Assembly: GCA_946800325.1 (NCBI GenBank)
Contig: OX326959.1
Location: forward strand, 8,576,501-8,640,500
From: Luzula sylvatica
Lineage: Eukaryota; Streptophyta; Magnoliopsida; Poales; Juncaceae
Length of the DNA: 64,000 nt
Direction of reading: 5' to 3'
In this document: piece after piece, positions 11,002 through 23,203 of the stretch
How the letters are laid out: every line of letters begins with the position of its first letter
How positions within the stretch are numbered: position 1 is the first letter of the stretch
The notes under the pieces: generated by a model
The model's database searches: none
Seen by the model: only the letters and a program-made list of their open reading frames with translations
Told to the model about the DNA's origin: nothing
Translations under genes and position numbers: made by a program

Positions 11002-12213
11002 ATTAGTTAGTTAGTTAATATGTATGTAAGATGGTAGTTAGTTAGTTAGTTAGGTAGTCAGTTAATTAGTTAGTTAGTCAGTTAGTTAGTTAGTTAGTTT
11101 GTTCGGTAGTTAGTTAATTAGTTAGTTAGTAAGTTAGTTAGTTAGTTAGTTGGTTATCTAGTAGTTAGTTTGTTAGATAGTTCAAAAGTCAGTTATTTAG
11201 TTAGTTAGTTAGTTAGTTAGTTAGCTAGCTTGCTAGTTAGTTAGTAAGTGGGTAAGTAAGGAGGTAGTTAGTTCGTTAGTTAATTGGTATGTCGAAAAAT
11301 CGTTAGTTAGTTCGTGAGTTAGTTAGTTATTTATTTAGTTAGTTAGTTAGTGGGTTTGTAGGAAGGTAGTTAGTTAATTAGTTAGTTAGGTAGGTAGGTA
11401 GTAAGTTAGTTAATAAGTATGTATGAGGGTAGTTAGTTAGTTACTTAGTTACTTAATTAGTTAGTTAGTAAGTTAGCTAGTAGTTAGTTAGTTAGTTAGT
11501 TAGTTATTTAGTTAGTTAGTTAGTTAGTTAGTGTGTAGTCAGTTAGTTAGTTAGTCAATTAGTTGGTCAGTTAATTAGTTAGTTATTTAGTTAGTTAGTT
11601 AGTTAATTAGTTAACGTGTAGTTAGTTAGCTAGTCAGTTAATTAGTTGGTTAGTTAATTAATTAGTCAATTAGTTACTTAGTTACTTAGTTAGTTATTTA
11701 GTTAGTTAGTTAGTTAGCGTATAGTCAGTTAGTTAGTTAGTCAATTAGTTGGTTAGTTAATTAGTTAGTTAGTTAGTTTGTTGGTTAGTTATTTGGTATG
11801 TAGGAAGGTAGTTTGTTAGTGAGTGGGTACGTATGAAGGTAGTTAGTTAGTTAGTTAATTAGTTAGTTAGTTAATTAATTAGTTAGTTAGTTAGTTAGTT
11901 ATCTTGTAGTAAATTAGTTAGGTTGTTAGTTAGTTGGTTTTTTCGTTACTTAGTGGGTATGTAGGAAGGTAGTTATTTAGTTAGTTAGATAGTTAGTTAG
12001 TTAGTTCTCCAGTAGTTAGTTAGTTAGTTAGTTAGTTAATTAGTTAGTTAGTTAGTTAGTTAGGTAGTAGTTAGTTATTTAGTTAGTTAGTTACTTAGTT
12101 AGTTAGTCAGTTAGCTAGTTGTTAGTTAGTTAGTTAATTAGTTAGTTACTTAGTTACTTAGTTAGTCGGTTTGTAGGAAGGTAGTTAGTTAGATAATTAG
12201 TTAGAGAGTTAGG

Positions 12214-12247
<34 letters not shown>

Positions 12248-13626
12248 ATATGCATGTAAGAAGGTCGTTTATTAGTTAGTTAGATTGTTAGTAAATTAGC
12301 TCGTTGTCTAGTAGTTAGTTAGTTTGTTAGTTAGTTAATTAGTTAGTTAGTTAGTTAGTCAGTAAGTTGTTAGTTAGTCAGTAAGTTGTTAGTTAGTTAG
12401 TTATTTAATTAGTTAGTGACTTAGTTACTTAGTTAGTGGGTTTGTAGGAAGGTAGTTAGTTAATTAGTTAGTTATTTAGTTAGTTAATTAGTTAGTTAGT
12501 AAGTTAACTAGTAAGTTAGCTAGTAGTGAGTTAGTTAATTAGTTAGTTGTTTAGTTAGTTATTTAGTTAGTTTGTTTGTTAGTTAATTAGTTAGTTAGTT
12601 AGTTAATTAGTTAGTTAGTTTGTTAGTTAGTTAGTTGGTTAGTTAGTTATTTAGTGGGTATCTAGGTAGTTAGGTAGTTAGTTAGTTGGTCAGTTAGTTA
12701 GTTAATAAGTTAGTTACTCAGTTCGTTCGTTAGTTAGTTAATATGTATGTAAGAAGGTAGTTATTTAGTTAGTTTGATAGTTAGTTATTTAGATAGTTCG
12801 TTATCTAGTAGTTATTTAGTTAGTTCGATAGTTAGTTAATTAGTTAGTTAGTAAGTTAGCTAGTAATTAGTTAGTTAGTTAGTTCGTTAATTAGTTAGTT
12901 ATTTAGTTAGTTAATTAGTTAGTTAGTAAGTAAGCCAGCAAGTTAGCTAGTAGTTAGTTAGTTAATTAGTTAGTTAGTTGTTTAGTTAGTTAGTTATTTT
13001 GTTAGTTAATTAGTTAGTTAGTTAATTAATTAGTCAGTTAGTCAATTAGTTGGTTAGTTAGTTATTTAGTGGGTATCTAGGAAGGTATGTAGTTAGTTAG
13101 TTAGTTAGTTGGTCAGTTAGTTAGTTAATTAGTTAGTTAGTCAGTTAGTTAGTTTGTTTGTTGGCTAGTGGTCGGTTTGTAAGTTAGTTAGTTAGTTAGT
13201 TTGTTTGTTTGTCAGCTAGTGGTCGGTTAGTAAGTTAGTTAGTTAGTTAGTTGGTTAGTTAGTGGGTATGTAGGAAGGTAGTATAGTTAGTTAGTGGGTA
13301 CGTAGGAAGGTAGTTAGTTAGTTAGTTAACTAGTTAGTAGTTAGTTAATTAATAAGTTAGTTAGTTAGTTTGCTAGTAGTTAGTTAGTTAGTTAATGGGT
13401 ATGTAGGAAGGTAGTTAGTTATTTAGTTAGTTAGTTAATAGGTATGTAGGATGGTAGTTAGTTAGTTAGTTAGTGGGTTAGTTATTTATTTAGTTAGTTA
13501 GCTAGTAGTTAGTTAGTTTGTTAGTTAGTTAGTTAGTTAGTTAATTGGTTAGTTAGTTAGTTAGTTAATATGTACGTAAAATGGTAGTTAGTTAGTTAGT
13601 TCGATAGTTAGTTAATTAGTTCGTTC

Positions 13627-13669
<43 letters not shown>

Positions 13670-14200
13670 GGTTATCTAGTAGTTAGTTAGTTAGATAGTT
13701 CACAAGTTGGTTATCTAGTTAGTTAGTTAGTTAGTTAGTTAGCTAGTTAGTTAGTTAGTGGATAAGTTAGGAGGTAGTTAGTTAGTTAGTTAGTTAATTG
13801 GTATGTAGGAAGATCGTTAGTTAGTTAGTGAGTCAGTTAGTTATTTATCTAGTTAGTTAGTTAGTGGGTTTGTAGGAAGGTACTTAGTTAATTTGTTAGT
13901 TACGTAGGTAGGTAGTTAGTTAGTTAATAAGTATGTATGAAGGTAGTTAGTTAGTTAGTTAGTTAGTTAATTACATAGTTAGTAAGTCTGCTAGTAGTTA
14001 GTTAGTTAGTTAGTTAGTTAATTAGTTAGTTAGTTAATTAGTTAGATAGTTAGTTAGTTAGTTTGTTTGTTTGTTAGTTAGTCAGTTAGTTATTAGTTTA
14101 TTAGTTAGTGAGTTAGTTACTTAGTTAGTGAGTTTGTTGGAAGGTAGGTAGTTAATTTGTTAGTTAGGTAGTTAGTTAATAAGCACGTATGAAAGTTGTA

Positions 14201-14237
<37 letters not shown>

Positions 14238-14481
14238 ATTAGTTAGTTATTTAGTTAGTTAATTAGTTAGTTAGTAAGTTAACTAGTAAGTTAGCTAGTA
14301 GTTAGTTAATTAGTTAGTTGTTTAGTTAGTTAGTTAGTTAGTTTGTTTGTTAGTTAATTAGCTAGTTAGTTAATTAGTTAGTTAGTTAGTTAGTTAGTTT
14401 GTTTGTTTGTTATTTAGTGGGTATCTAGGAAGGTAGGTAGTTAGTTAGTTAGTTAGTTAGCTAGTAGTCGGTTAGTAAGTA

Positions 14482-14518
<37 letters not shown>

Positions 14519-14546
14519 GAGTTAATTAGTTAGTTAGTTAAGTTAA

Positions 14547-14585
<39 letters not shown>

Positions 14586-15184
14586 TTTTGTGGGTATCTA
14601 GGAAGGTAGGTAGTTAATTAGTTAGTTAGTTAGTTAGTCAGTTAGTTGATTAGTTAGTTAGTTAGTTAGTTAGCTAGTAGTTCGTCAGTAAGTACGTTAG
14701 TTAGTTAATTAGTTAGTTAGTTAGTTTGTTTGTTCGCTAATAGTATGTTAGTAAGTTAGTTAGTTAGTTAGTTTGTTTGTTTGTTAGTTAGTTAGTGGGT
14801 ACGTAGGAAGGTAGATTGTTAGTTAGTAAATTAGTCAGTTGGTTAGTTAATTAATAAATTAGTAAGTTAGTTTGCTAGTATTTAGTTAGTTAGTTAGTGG
14901 GTATGTAGGAAGGTTGTTAGTTAGTTAGTTAGTTAATAGGTTTGTAGGTTGGTAATAAGTTAGTTAGTTAGTTAGTTAGATAGTCAGTTATTTTGTTAGT
15001 TAGCTAGTAGTTAGTTAGTTAGTTAGTTGGTTAGTTAGTTAGTTAGTTAGTTAGTTAATATGTATGTAAGATGGTAGTTAGTTAGTTAGTTCGGTAGTTA
15101 GTTAGTTTGTTAGTTAGTAAGTTAGTTAGTTAGTTAGTTGGTTATCTAGTAATTAGTTTGTTAGATAGTTCAAAAGTCAGTTAT

Positions 15185-15225
<41 letters not shown>

Positions 15226-15980
15226 CAGTGGGTAAGTAAGGAGGTAGTTAGTTCGTTAGTTAATTGGTATGTCGAAAAATCGTTAGTTAGTTCGTGAGTT
15301 AGTTAGTTATTTATTTAGTTAGTTAGTTAGTGGGTTTGTAGGAAGGTAGTTAGTTAATTAGTTAGTTAGGTAGGTAGGTAGTAAGTTAGTTAATAAGTAT
15401 GTATGAAGGTAGTTAGTTAGTTACTTAGTTACTTAATTAGTTAGTTAGTAAGTTAGCTAGTAGTTTGTTAGTTAGTTAGTTAGTTATTTAGTTAGTTAGT
15501 TAGTTAGTTAGTTAGTGTGTAGTCAGTTAGTTAGTTAGTCAATTAGTTGGTCAGTTAATTAGTTAGTTATTTAGTTAGTTAGTTAGTTAATTAGTTAACG
15601 TGTAGTTAGTTAGTTAGTCAGTTAATTAGTTGGTTAGTTAATTAATTAGTCAATTAGTTACTTAGTTACTTAGTTAGTTATTTAGTTAGTTAGTTAGTTA
15701 GCGTATAGTCAGTTAGTTAGTAAGTCAATTAGTTGGTTAGTTAATTAGTTAGTTAGTTAGTTTGTTGGTTAGTTAGTTGGTATGTTGGAAGGTAGTGGGT
15801 ACGTATGAAGGTAGTTAGTTAGTTAGTTAATTAGTTAGTTAGTTAATTAATTAGTTAGTTAGTTAGTTAGCTTGTAGTAAATTAGTTAGTTTGTTAGTTA
15901 GTTGGTTTTTTCGTTACTTAGTGGGTATGTAGGAAGGTAGTTATTTAGTTAGTTAGATAGTTAGTTAGTTTGTTCTCTAG

Positions 15981-16014
<34 letters not shown>

Positions 16015-16387
16015 ATTAGTTAGTTAGTTAGTTAGTTAGCTAGTAGTTAGTTATTTAGTTAGTTAGTTAGTTAGTTAGCTAGTTGTTAGTTAGTTAGTTA
16101 ATTAGTTAGTTAGTTAGTTAGTTAGCTAGTTGTTAGTTAGTTAGTTAATTAGTTAGTTACTTAGTTACTTAGTTAGTCGGTTTGTAGGAAGGTAGTTACT
16201 TAATTAGTTAGTTAGGTAGTTAGTTAGTTAGTTAGTTTATAAGTATGTATGAAATTAGTTAGTTAGTTTGTTAGTTAGTTCGTTAGTCAGTTAGTTAATT
16301 AGTTAGTTAGTAAGTTAGCAAGTAGTTAGTTAGTTAATTAGTTAGTTATTTAGTTAGTTAGTTATTTAGTTAGTTAGTTACTTAGTC

Positions 16388-16420
<33 letters not shown>

Positions 16421-16562
16421 GTTAGTTTGTTAGTTAGTATGTTCGTTTGATTAGTGGGTATGCAGGAAAGTAGTTTTCAGTTAATTAGTTAGTCAATTAG
16501 TTAGTCAGTTAGTTAGCTAGTAGTTAGTTAGATAGTTAGTTAGAGAGTTAGGTTGTTAGTTT
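5703..16562 (+). repeat. Degenerate GTTA satellite, GTTAG orientation
   Basis: About 10.9 kb composed of (GTTA)n with frequent AATTAG steps, broken every ~40-150 bp by words such as GGGTATGTAGGAAGGTAG, AATAAGTATGTATGAAGGTAG, AATATGTATGTAAGAAGGTAG and CTAGTAG. The plus strand is nearly free of C. TAG occurs every 12 bases in each frame, and TAA on the other strand, so neither strand holds a reading frame. The array starts exactly at the 3' LTR end and stops inside the gag-protease frame of the next element. A block of about 3.6 kb (8640-12240) is repeated at 12720-16240. Confidence 0.95.
8640..16240 (+). repeat. Two ~3.6-kb direct copies inside the GTTA array (offset ~4.0-4.1 kb)
   Basis: The landmark GTTCGTTCGTTAG...AATATGTATGTAAGAAGG occurs at 8642 and 12721. 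AATATGTACGTAAAATGG occurs near 9475 and 13566, the CGAAAAATCG word near 11292 and 15273, and the GCGTATAGTCAG word near 11726 and 15702. Order and spacing are kept with small indels. Landmark similarity ends near 12240 / 16240. Confidence 0.8.
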
Positions 16563-16563
16563 G

Positions 16564-18486
16564 TTAGTCTAGAGTCTTAAATACCGATAAAGGCATTACA
16601 TTTATGGATGCGCCCAAATCGAGCATGCATTTGGGCAATTCGTGTTGCCCGATTTTGCATGGAATTGCAAACATCCCTGGATCTTTGTGTTTTTGGGGAA
16701 GTCTCAAAATTGCTGAAACATTCTCCCCCACACTTATCATTTCGTCCTTTTTACCCTTTCTTTTATTCGTGCTCAATAGTGCCTTGAGGTATTTTGCCAA
16801 GCGAGGCACTTCCTTGATAGCTTCGACTAGAGGAATGTTAACCTCTACTTTCTTTAAAATGGCCAGCACGTCGTCATTCGATTCGGTAGACTTTGGGAGG
16901 CGACTAGGAAAAGGTGGCTGGACTTGACTCGATTCAGGTGCCTTTGCTTGAGTTGGTAAAATCTGGACTTGAGATTGTTTCTCCTTAGGCACATGTAGCT
17001 CGATTTCTTTTTCTTCTTCCACCTGTTTTGCTTTTCTTGATCTTTCACCAATTTCAGTACCGCTTCGGAGCGATATTGCATTGACGTGCCTTTGCTCGGG
17101 AGGTGCTAAAGATTGAGATTGGAGTCGAGATGTACCTTGAGATTCGATTATGTTCACGCGAGTGGCGATTTGAGCGATTTGAGTTTCTAAGCTCCCAACG
17201 TGGCGATTCGTGTTCGCAATCTCGCTTTTTAATTCTTGCCTCACAGAATCCACATTTTTATTAACCCCACCGATTTCTTGTTTCATCAAGCTCATCATGC
17301 CCTCCATCATCGTTTTAAGATCTTGCTCCTGAGTTTGAGCCGGTTTTGCTTGAGAGGCATTCGGGTGTTGGTAAGTGGCTGGTTTTGTAACTGGTTGGCG
17401 ATACGGATCTGGTTGAGCATTGTTGGGATTCGACCAAGAGAAATTCGGGTGGTTTCGAAGATTAGGATTGTACGAGTTCGAGGCTTCAAATTTTCTGTAA
17501 ACGGCATTTGCTTCTTCAACCACACTAGGGCATTCGTCCGTGTGGTGGGTGGTTGCACTACAAACCCCACATTTCTTCGTTTCTTCCTTGCCCAGCGCTT
17601 TCATTATTATTTCGAGTTTGTTATTTAACATGTCGACATTGAGGTCGGTACATGCGTTCACTCGGTACTCCACGTTACGTCTTGCTTGCGAATTTGACGC
17701 CATCATCTCTAACAGTTTCTGGATCTCCACGATTTCTTTATTCGCAATGTTTCCTCCCGCACATGCATTGAGGAATTGGTAATCGGAGTAGCATAGCCCG
17801 TTTATGAACTGTTCGTAAAGGTAATGCAGCTCGACACTGTGGCTGGGGCATTCTTCCATCAATCGCATAAAACGGTCGAAATACTCGTGGTAGACCTCAT
17901 TCGCCTTTTGTGTGATTGCCAAGAGTTCATGCCTTATCGCTGCTAATCGAGACGCCGAGTAATACTTCTCCTTGAATAGGTTTGATACATCGCTGAAAGT
18001 AAGAGGCCCCCTTAGCTTGTAAAACCAGTCCTTTGGCCCTTCACCTAATGAATATGGAAATATAAGAAGAAGAATGTCATTAAAACCTTCATAGTTCGAA
18101 TATATATTTAACTGTATTTTGAAGTCTTTTAAATGCTTGTGAGGGTTTTCAGTGGCTTTCCCGTGAAAAATAGGCAATGAGCCTAAAATGCTCGGATCAG
18201 CTTTAAAATTGGGTATATTCGGCCTAATGAAGTTATAATTATCATCTACGTGTCTTGGTGCTACAAGTTCTCTCAAGGTTTTTGGCCTTGGAACTCTTGT
18301 TTCATCAGCCATATTGAATTGTAAAGGAGGAGAGAAAGAAAAAAAAGTTTGTGTTTGCGGTTCTGGTTCAGCTTCTTCTTGATCTTCTTGAAGAGGATTC
18401 TTGCTCTTCTTCGTGCTGAATTTTTTTTTTTCGATATCCTCGTCAATTGGTAGTAATGTGCCTTTGCGAGATCGTGTATTGTGCAT
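16564..18486 (-). CDS. gag-pro: Athila Gag with N-terminal part of the aspartic protease (3'-truncated)
   Basis: The chosen start is the ATG at 18486 (MHNTRSRKG); the frame is open slightly further upstream without an ATG. A basic N-terminal region precedes the Athila-type motif PRPKTLRELVAP (about residue 66). The Ty3 Gag capsid domain covers about residues 100-240 (FHGKATENPHKHLKDF, WFYKLRGPLTFSDV). A zinc knuckle CX2CX4HX4C follows at residues 306-319 (CGVCSATTHHTDEC), then a Pro/Gln-rich linker and a coiled coil near 390-450. The retropepsin region follows, with DLGASINVMP near residue 622; the DLGA form is usual for Athila instead of DSGA/DTGA. Coding similarity ends at VFKTL, and a stop is supplied by satellite sequence. 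Gag forms the virus-like particle that packages the element RNA. This copy cannot make a full polyprotein. Confidence 0.9.
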   Translation of the reverse strand: MHNTRSRKGTLLPIDEDIEKKKFSTKKSKNPLQEDQEEAEPEPQTQTFFSFSPPLQFNMADETRVPRPKTLRELVAPRHVDDNYNFIRPNIPNFKADPSILGSLPIFHGKATENPHKHLKDFKIQLNIYSNYEGFNDILLLIFPYSLGEGPKDWFYKLRGPLTFSDVSNLFKEKYYSASRLAAIRHELLAITQKANEVYHEYFDRFMRLMEECPSHSVELHYLYEQFINGLCYSDYQFLNACAGGNIANKEIVEIQKLLEMMASNSQARRNVEYRVNACTDLNVDMLNNKLEIIMKALGKEETKKCGVCSATTHHTDECPSVVEEANAVYRKFEASNSYNPNLRNHPNFSWSNPNNAQPDPYRQPVTKPATYQHPNASQAKPAQTQEQDLKTMMEGMMSLMKQEIGGVNKNVDSVRQELKSEIANTNRHVGSLETQIAQIATRVNIIESQGTSRLQSQSLAPPEQRHVNAISLRSGTEIGERSRKAKQVEEEKEIELHVPKEKQSQVQILPTQAKAPESSQVQPPFPSRLPKSTESNDDVLAILKKVEVNIPLVEAIKEVPRLAKYLKALLSTNKRKGKKDEMISVGENVSAILRLPQKHKDPGMFAIPCKIGQHELPKCMLDLGASINVMPLSVFKTLD

Positions 18487-18605
18487 AGATTTCTTCCACC
18501 ACAAACACACCTAAAATGATCACAAAGAAAAACCAAGATGTGAGTACAATTTTTTATGAACTAAAATTCTGAAAATTTAAATCGAACAATTGACTTAAAC
18601 ACCGC

Positions 18606-18623
18606 TCCCCGGCAGCGGCGCCA
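18606..18623 (-). other. Primer binding site of the minus-strand Athila element
   Basis: On the minus strand TGGCGCCGCTGCCGGGGA follows the LTR terminus ...GCTCATCA by two bases. It is identical to the PBS of the element at 1-5702. Confidence 0.85.
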
Positions 18624-18625
18624 TT

Positions 18626-20266
18626 TGATGAGCGGGTTTTTTAGACACTTGAAAAGTATCGTCGTTGTTTTAAACCTCAAATATCAAAGAATTTAATCTC
18701 ATGTTTTTACAGTGGTAAATATGAGGATCGATCCACAGAGAGCTGGTGCATCAATTATGATTCAAAATTTTTGATTTAAACTACTCACAAAAACTTCTAA
18801 CTTTTGTTTCTATGGAATTTCTCACTTGATTATGGTGTTTTAGAGGTTAAAGAGAAGTTCTTGACCAAGAAATTCCATTGAAACCAAATTTTGAGAATTT
18901 CATAAGGGTTCAGATTTATACACGATTTAAAGCACATCAAACTAGTCAAGAAAATCAAGAAAACGCATATTTCTGCGTTTTTGCAAACAAGGCTGAAATG
19001 AGATTTTGAAGTTTATTTCAAGCAAGACAATTAACCTAGAGCTTCACGAGAGGTTCAGAGTTATAATGTAACACACAAATAACCAACTCAAGAAGTTTCA
19101 AGAACGATTAAGAGTTGGTGCATTTTTAACTAGATTGACAAATAAGGCTGAATTATGGTTCAGAAACTAATTTCAAGCAATTCAAGAAGTTGCAAGAACG
19201 GTTCAATTATGGTGCGATTATAACTAAAATTACGCACGATTCAAAACTAGAGTAACACAAACAAGCAAGAAGTTTTGAGATTAAAAGATTCAATAAATCG
19301 CAGAATTTTCCATACACAAAGTTTAGACTAAACCAAACAACAAGAACATCAAGAGATAAGAAAGAGTACACCTAGAATGAGGGAAACTCGTGATGCAGCT
19401 CTTGGTCTTCTCTCCTCGTGCCGAAAGATCGATTTCTCACGTCACGTCGAGGACTGGTCGAAAGGAGATCGAGCTCGAGTCGTGAGGTTCGCGAAATCAC
19501 CCTAAAAGAGCAAGCTCTGGTCAAGGGGTCTTTTCCACTGATCTTCACAAAAACTCTTCTCTCCGAGTCACGAATCCAGCTCGCTGCGAAGAAAACGGAT
19601 CGAGTCACGGTCACTTCTAAATCGCCCGAAAAGGAATGAGCCCTGGTCACGGTACGATCTTCGAGGAGGAGGAGGAATCGCCCGAAAGGAATGAATCCAG
19701 GTCACGGTACGAAACCTCAATGGCTTTCTTGAAGAATCTTGAAGTATCTTGGATTGTCTTGCATGTGCTTGGAAGAGAGAAAGAAGAAGAGAGAACAGAA
19801 TGAGGGGGAAAGAGTCAGTCAGAGCGCACCACAACTCAAGGCCCTTGGGTCTTATTTATAGCATGCAAGGTGTGTTCTGATTGGCCAGGGGTTCATGGAG
19901 AGGATTGGGGGTATTGAGGACATTTCCACCAGGATAGGTGGGAAGGATAAGGCATTGGGTTTGAGTGGATTTCGTGTAGCTTTTTGGGCTTTCTCTAACA
20001 TGGGTTTATTTGCCTCCAGCCTTGTCCGTGTACCGAAAATAGCGGTATGATATATCATTTCGACTCCCTTTGGCATTCTGAAGACAACTACACTCTCCAA
20101 ATCTTCAGCAAATCCTTCTAATTCCTGTGAATAGGCATAAAACACATTAAGTGAAGTAATATTCAATTTATCTAAAATATGATGAATAAACTATGCAGAA
20201 TACACTTTCACAAGGCTAAAACCTCCAAATTAAGCATGTAAAACGTGCTCTATTTGCCTCACATCA
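18626..20266 (-). repeat. Athila 5' LTR (minus strand)
   Basis: 1641 bp. On the minus strand it begins TGATGTGAGGCAAATAGAGC and ends CTCATCA. The start and the CCAAT/TATA block align with the 3' LTR at 4090-5702, but the U5 part is very different. A ~57-bp direct repeat (AATCGCCCGAAAGGAATGA...GGTCACGGTACGA on the plus strand) lies at about 19620-19711. Short open frames in this LTR look non-coding. Confidence 0.88.
19854..19860 (-). promoter_or_regulatory. TATA box of the minus-strand Athila LTR
   Basis: The minus strand reads GCTATAAATAAG, downstream of a GGCCAATCAG CCAAT box (about 19882-19891). The pair is conserved with 4475-4508. Confidence 0.7.
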
Positions 20267-22011
20267 GTATATCTCGGACTTGATGTTAATCTTTATAGTA
20301 TCTCATAATACTGCCTTGTGTATCGATATATTTCGGATTAAGCCTTGATTTGTGGAACCCTAATTTTGTGGCCGAAATAGTATCTCGAATCGGGTCGAGT
20401 GTTGAGAATTGGATTGTCGAGGAAGAAGTTTGGTCGTGATGGTTCGGCCGTTTGAATAGTGGCGGTTGGGCTATTTATTGATCATAAGTAGTGGAATTAG
20501 GGTTTCGGTTTGTGGATGCATGGAAGAGAGAGAATTGAGGTGTTTATTCTTAACGGGTCGGGTTCATGTTTGGTTTAGGTTTGAGATCCAATAACCCGGT
20601 ATTGTTGTATTCTATTAAATCTGAATTACAGAGATTGATTGTAGACTGTAGAGAATGTCGGTTTGAGTCACCGGTAGTAAATAGGAGAAGGCTCGATTTC
20701 TCGATAATGTCCAATTAATTAATGGTTGGATTAATGAGAAAACGAGCCAAGATTAAACACATGGCTGAGATTTGTCGTTTGTAGATTGTCGTTGTAGTTT
20801 GAGATTTATTTGGGTAGTTTGTCGTTGTTGTTTGTCGTAGTAGTTTGAGGTTTCTTCTAGTAGTTGGAGGCTAGTTGAGTTGTCTCGTGTATCGTTAGGA
20901 TTTCATCTCGAGGTCAGTAGAAGCTTTGATCGGTTCTTTGACGGGTGTATCGGACCAGATTGTGTGTGTCACGTCTTCGTAATTTGGTCATAATTTCTCC
21001 GTTCGGTCTCCGTTTCGTGAGTTCTTGGTTCCGTTCGAAAGCTTATTCCGAGGTGGTTCTCATGGCAGTAATTATGATTACTGCATCTGATTACTCATTT
21101 ATTTATTTATCATTTTATCTAGAGAATATGTGTAGTTCTTTGTAGTTTGTAGGATAAGGGAACACATGTTTGGACATTAATGTAGTGTCTGGCCAGAGGT
21201 GCATCTTCGGGTCGCTCCCGAACTTGCGAACTGTTAGACGTAGCAGTACGGTCTCCTCGTGTAGTTGTAGTAAATGTAGTGCCGAGGGGGCGTGATTTCT
21301 GTCGTGGCGTGGTTGAAACCACCACTCTTGGGATAGAGTGCAGCGAACTTTTACCTCATTGTAGATCCGAGGAACTAGTCTCTGAGTGGGGTCCCTTGTG
21401 GAAGCCAACCTTATCGAAGTGGTTCTCTACGCTATGAATTATGTAGTAGTTGTTACCGTATTTGCAGGATCATAGTTGTAGTGGAAGTTGTTCTCGTAGA
21501 ATCACACTATGAATTATGTAGTAGTTGTTACCGTATTTGCAGGATCATAGTTGTGGTAGTAGTTGTTCCCGTGTTGTAGTCGAACACTTGTAGTGGTTTC
21601 ACGATGAGAATTTTGTAGTGGTGGTTGTCGTATTTGCAGAATTCCTAGATCGTTGTAGTTGGTCATCATGGTAGTTCTCGTAGTAGGTTGCCGTGGTAGT
21701 CGTCGTCGATAGTAAATAATAATTAAATATTACTTTACTTATCTAACTCTCAGCCAACATTTCCAGGTAGCACTTGAGGTGGCGGTGGCATTCGTGTAGA
21801 TTACGAGCGTAGCGGATTGTGCGATCACCAATCACTATATTTGTTTTTAGTTGTATTGGTTTATGGCCACCATATGTATATTGAGTACTTGTTGATTGTA
21901 GATTATATTTTATGCCAACTGGTTTTCGTATTGTGTGTTTTGACTCTGCTAATGCTCATTTAATGAAGGTAAGTACGTTGTGCACGATTATTTTATTTTC
22001 GGGTCGTGACA
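20267..22011 (+). repeat. Probable LTR fragment of another Ty3-type retrotransposon
   Basis: 1.7 kb of unique-looking sequence ending TTTTCGGGTCGTGACA. Such an end is common for LTRs of some plant Ty3 families (Tekay/Del-like), but I cannot prove the family. The left end abuts the Athila LTR, so the LTR start may be lost. A unit of about 75 bp starting CTATGAATTATGTAGTAG is tandemly duplicated at about 21433-21560. Positions 20761-22011 recur at 43581-44863. Open frames on the minus strand at 21115-21408 look like shadows within non-coding sequence. Confidence 0.55.
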
Positions 22012-22297
22012 TAACTAACTAATTAACTAACTAACTAACTAACTAACTAACTACTAGATAACGAACTAACTAAATAACTAACTATCAAACTAACTAAATA
22101 ACTACCTTCTTACATACATATTAACTGACTAACTAACCAACTGACTAACTAACTAACTAATTAACTAACTAACTAACTAACTACTAGCTAACTAACTAAC
22201 TAATTAACTAACTAACTAACTAACTAACAGCTACCTTCCTACATACCCACTAACTAATGAACAAACCAACTAACTAACTAACTAACTTACTACAAGC

Positions 22298-22336
<39 letters not shown>

Positions 22337-23165
22337 TTAATTAACAAACTAACTAACTAATTAACTAACCAATTAACTACCTTCATACATACCCACTAAC
22401 TAACTAACTACCTTCCAACATACCCACTAACTAACCAACTAACTAACTAACTAATTAACTAACAACCTTCCTACAAACCCACTAACTAAATAACTAGATA
22501 AGTAACTAACTAACTCACTAACTAACTAACGATCTTCCTACATACCTATTAACTAACTAACTAACTACCTCCTTACTTACCAACTAACTAACTAACTAAC
22601 TTGCTAGCTAGCTAACTAACTAACTAACTAACAAAATAACTAACTTGTAAACTATCTAACTAACTAACTACAAGATAACCAACTAACTAACTAACTAACT
22701 AACTAACGAATTAACTAACTATCGAACTAACTAACTAACTACCATCTTACAGACATATTAACTAACTAACTAATTAACTAACTAACTAGCTAACTAACTA
22801 CTAGCTAGCTAGCTAACTGACTAACTAACTAACTAACTGACTAACTACCATCCTATAGACTTATTAATTAACTAACTAACTAACTAACTAACTAACTACC
22901 TTTCTACATACCTACTAACTAACTAACTAACTACTAGCAAACTAACTAACTAACTAATTAATTAACTAACTAACTAACTAATTAACTAACTAATTAACTA
23001 CCTTCCTACGTACCCAATAACTAACTAACTACCTTCCTACATACTTATTAACTAACTACCTACATACCTACCTAACTAACTAATTAACTAACTACCTAAC
23101 TAACTAATTAACTATCAACTAATAACTAACTAACTAACTACACGCTAACTGACTAACTAACTAAA

Positions 23166-23203
<38 letters not shown>

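Larger units (their letters stand above)
16564..20266 (-). mobile_element. 5' part of an Athila (Ty3) retrotransposon, truncated in protease
   Basis: Read on the minus strand: LTR 20266-18626, PBS 18623-18606, gag from 18486, and the beginning of the protease, which ends at 16564 where GTTA satellite starts. Everything downstream (RT, RNase H, integrase, PPT, 3' LTR) is absent. The gag frame has no stop or frameshift up to the junction, so the truncation is probably recent. The LTR-start side abuts a different LTR-like fragment at 20267. Confidence 0.9.

Noticed and set aside
5703..16562. Regularly spaced words in the array as a CRISPR-like array
   Set aside because: Spacing is irregular, the 'spacers' are themselves repeats, and the context is a plant nuclear genome with retrotransposons.
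19372..20166. Reading frames in the minus-strand Athila LTR
   Set aside because: Open by GC-rich repeat composition; several frames on both strands overlap and none is conserved in the related LTR.
21115..21408. Minus-strand frame of 97 codons, repeated at 43967-44260
   Set aside because: Its presence in both copies reflects the duplication of non-coding LTR sequence; a second overlapping frame is equally open and no domain is visible.
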